Part shown: one piece after another, positions 62,469-64,000 of the stretch
How positions within the stretch are numbered: position 1 is the stretch's first letter
How the letters are laid out: each line of letters opens with the position of its first letter
Source: Candidatus Gastranaerophilales bacterium
Lineage (GTDB): Bacteria; Cyanobacteriota; Vampirovibrionia; Gastranaerophilales; Gastranaerophilaceae
Assembly (NCBI GenBank): GCA_944323155.1
Contig: CALURL010000008.1
Location: 1-64,000 of the forward strand
Direction: 5' to 3'
Length of the DNA: 64,000 nt
Position numbers and translations under genes: made by a program
Notes under the pieces: generated by a model
What the model was told of the DNA's origin: nothing
The model's input: the letters and a program-made list of their open reading frames with translations, nothing else
Databases searched by the model: none

Positions 62469-64000
62469 ATGAAAAAAATAATTACCTTATTATTGTTATT
62501 AACATTCTGTACAGAATCAACTGTGTTTGCAGCAGCTTCAACTTACGCGCCGAACTATAATAACAGTAATATTAATAATCAATATACACAAGTTCAACAA
62601 CAGTATCCGTATCAGAATCAGTACCAGCAGCAATATTCTTTGCAGCAACAGTATCAATATCAGCCAGGCGCATCACAAATTCAAACTGCACCAATTCCTC
62701 AACAAAATGCGACTGCGAAATTACGGTATATTCAGCAGGAAGATGCACGGGCAAATGTAGATGCTTTTGACAATAACTACCAGTCATCAGTATTAAAAAG
62801 CTTGCCAATGCAAACATTAAGCCCGATTGAACAAATGTTTAACGGCAAAGAAGCTGAAGTTTCTGGTAAAGTTCTTCTTCAAGCCGGATATGATTTGTTC
62901 TCTTCACAATTAAATCAACAGACGCAGCCAACAACAGGAAAATTTGATAATTCATATAGACTTAATATCGGTGAAAAACTCAACGTATATTTATACGGTG
63001 ATTCTGTAGATGTAATGGCGATTTCTGGTGCGAATTTGCTGAACCCGATGACAAAAACAGAAGTAGACTCCAAAGGGAATTTATTTATTCAAGGCATAGG
63101 TCTTGTGCCGGCTGAAAATAGAACAATTAACGATGTTGAAACAGCAATAAACAGGTTAGCTTCCCAAAAATATAAAAGCTTAAAAGTAAGGTTAACAGTA
63201 GCATCAGGACAAGAATTTTCTGTATTTGTATACGGTCAGGTTAATCGCCCCGGGAAAGTTCTTGTTGGAAACAATTCCTCTATATTTGATGCCCTAAACG
63301 CTGCCGGAGGCGTGAAAAAAACAGGTACATTAAGAAACATTGCTTACATATCTAATGGCAAAACTAAACAGGTGGATTTATATAAAACCCTTTTTAGCGC
63401 AAACGATGAGAATATAATTCTCAAACCTAACGACAAAATTTTTGTAGATAGAATAGGCAATGTTGCAGCTATTAGAAACGGAGTAACAGTCCCTGCAATT
63501 TATGAAGTAAAAGAGGGCGAAACACTTCAAAAAGTAATATCATATGCAGGCGGTTTGCTTCCGGCAACTCAGGTTACAGAAGTAACACTGACAGGATATG
63601 ACAAAAACACCAAACAACGTAATGCTAATAATATTTCCTGGTCAGATGCTAAAAATACCAAACTAAAAAGCGGTGATTCTGTAGAATTTAGAGAATTATA
63701 CAACACTGCTGAAAATATAGTAACCATTCAAGGTAATGTAAAACATCCGACAACTTATGCATACAAAGAAGGAATGAGATTATCTGATATCTTAAAAAGC
63801 GAAGATGAACTTTTAGAAGAAACATTCATAAATCAGGCTGTTATCAGAAGGGTTTCAGGAAAAGATAATTCTATAGAAACAATCCCTGTTTTCCTAAAAG
63901 AATTCTTTGCAGGTATGAACGATCCGATTTTACAACCAAGAGATATAATTAATGTATATAAAAATACAAATTCACAATTTGTAGATATTTATGGATGTGT
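62469..64000 (+). CDS. Polysaccharide export protein with SLBB domains (partial)
   Basis: The gene starts at ATG 62469 with an AAAGGGAAATC ribosome site and runs past the window end. A signal peptide (IITLLLLLTFCTESTVFA) is followed by a Gln/Tyr/Asn-rich low-complexity region to about residue 75. A Wza-type export domain comes next (YRLNIGEKLNVYLYGDS), then SLBB-like repeats (FVYGQVNRPGKVLVGNN, IQGNVKHPTTYAYKEGM). This is the outer-membrane polysaccharide export family. It directly follows the radical SAM gene by 52 nt. Confidence 0.88.
   Translation, partial: MKKIITLLLLLTFCTESTVFAAASTYAPNYNNSNINNQYTQVQQQYPYQNQYQQQYSLQQQYQYQPGASQIQTAPIPQQNATAKLRYIQQEDARANVDAFDNNYQSSVLKSLPMQTLSPIEQMFNGKEAEVSGKVLLQAGYDLFSSQLNQQTQPTTGKFDNSYRLNIGEKLNVYLYGDSVDVMAISGANLLNPMTKTEVDSKGNLFIQGIGLVPAENRTINDVETAINRLASQKYKSLKVRLTVASGQEFSVFVYGQVNRPGKVLVGNNSSIFDALNAAGGVKKTGTLRNIAYISNGKTKQVDLYKTLFSANDENIILKPNDKIFVDRIGNVAAIRNGVTVPAIYEVKEGETLQKVISYAGGLLPATQVTEVTLTGYDKNTKQRNANNISWSDAKNTKLKSGDSVEFRELYNTAENIVTIQGNVKHPTTYAYKEGMRLSDILKSEDELLEETFINQAVIRRVSGKDNSIETIPVFLKEFFAGMNDPILQPRDIINVYKNTNSQFVDIYGC

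Overview
The window looks like chromosomal DNA of an AT-rich, diderm, probably anaerobic gut bacterium. LpxB, LpxI, an LptD-type assembly protein, an MlaD-like lipid transporter subunit, an O-antigen ligase and a Wza-like exporter show an outer membrane with lipid A. A prepilin-like protein with the N-terminus GFTLAEVLITLGIIGVVAAM and many unrecognised alanine/lysine-rich proteins with paired hydrophobic segments fit the Gastranaerophilales/Vampirovibrionia (Melainabacteria) best. That placement is an inference from gene style, not proof.

Layout. 1-691: the edge of an antitoxin gene, tRNA-Leu and cutA. 705-5837: an unknown protein, then GNAT, YhcH, a transketolase N-half, a WecG-type glycosyltransferase and dgt, all on the minus strand. 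5895-13750: an unknown protein and an envelope operon (34-residue membrane protein, M23 hydrolase activator, LptD-like, class II aldolase, LpxI, LpxB). 13865-17889: a P-loop/TPR protein, rsmG and two small unknown proteins. 17945-23128: surface sugar genes (DegT aminotransferase, O-antigen ligase, DUF4330, heptose kinase) and a prepilin-like gene. 23171-33872: nagA, deoB, ferredoxin, PEP carboxykinase, ilvD, an Fe-S oxidoreductase subunit, proC, rpmH-rnpA, a PHP phosphatase and initiator tRNA. 33873-35953: a small accessory patch with a tyrosine recombinase, a transposase remnant and an unknown gene. 35954-46843: exported enzymes, a DMT transporter, gdhA, a Cys-rich exported protein, a radical SAM protein and MlaD. 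46875-53936: a Leloir galactose locus (galK-galE-galT, sugar porter, galM) and a flavin reductase. 53986-57782: a uridine-kinase-like protein, tRNA-Ser, aroA and an unknown protein. 57975-64000: two HgdB-like Fe-S proteins around a PHP protein, a radical SAM gene, and a polysaccharide export gene cut by the window end.

The most notable signals are two 10-nt G/C homopolymers in otherwise AT-rich DNA. One separates a strong Shine-Dalgarno/ATG from the prepilin-like gene and puts it out of frame here; 8 or 11 G would fuse it. The other lies in frame at codons 20-24 of the radical SAM gene. Both look like slipped-strand phase-variation switches. A second recurring signal is a promoter layout of -35, 17-18 nt, -10, 6 nt, then ATG with no Shine-Dalgarno, in front of at least six genes. 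It implies leaderless mRNAs. The last operon (HgdB-like / PHP / HgdB-like, then radical SAM and export) is the best candidate for an undescribed pathway.
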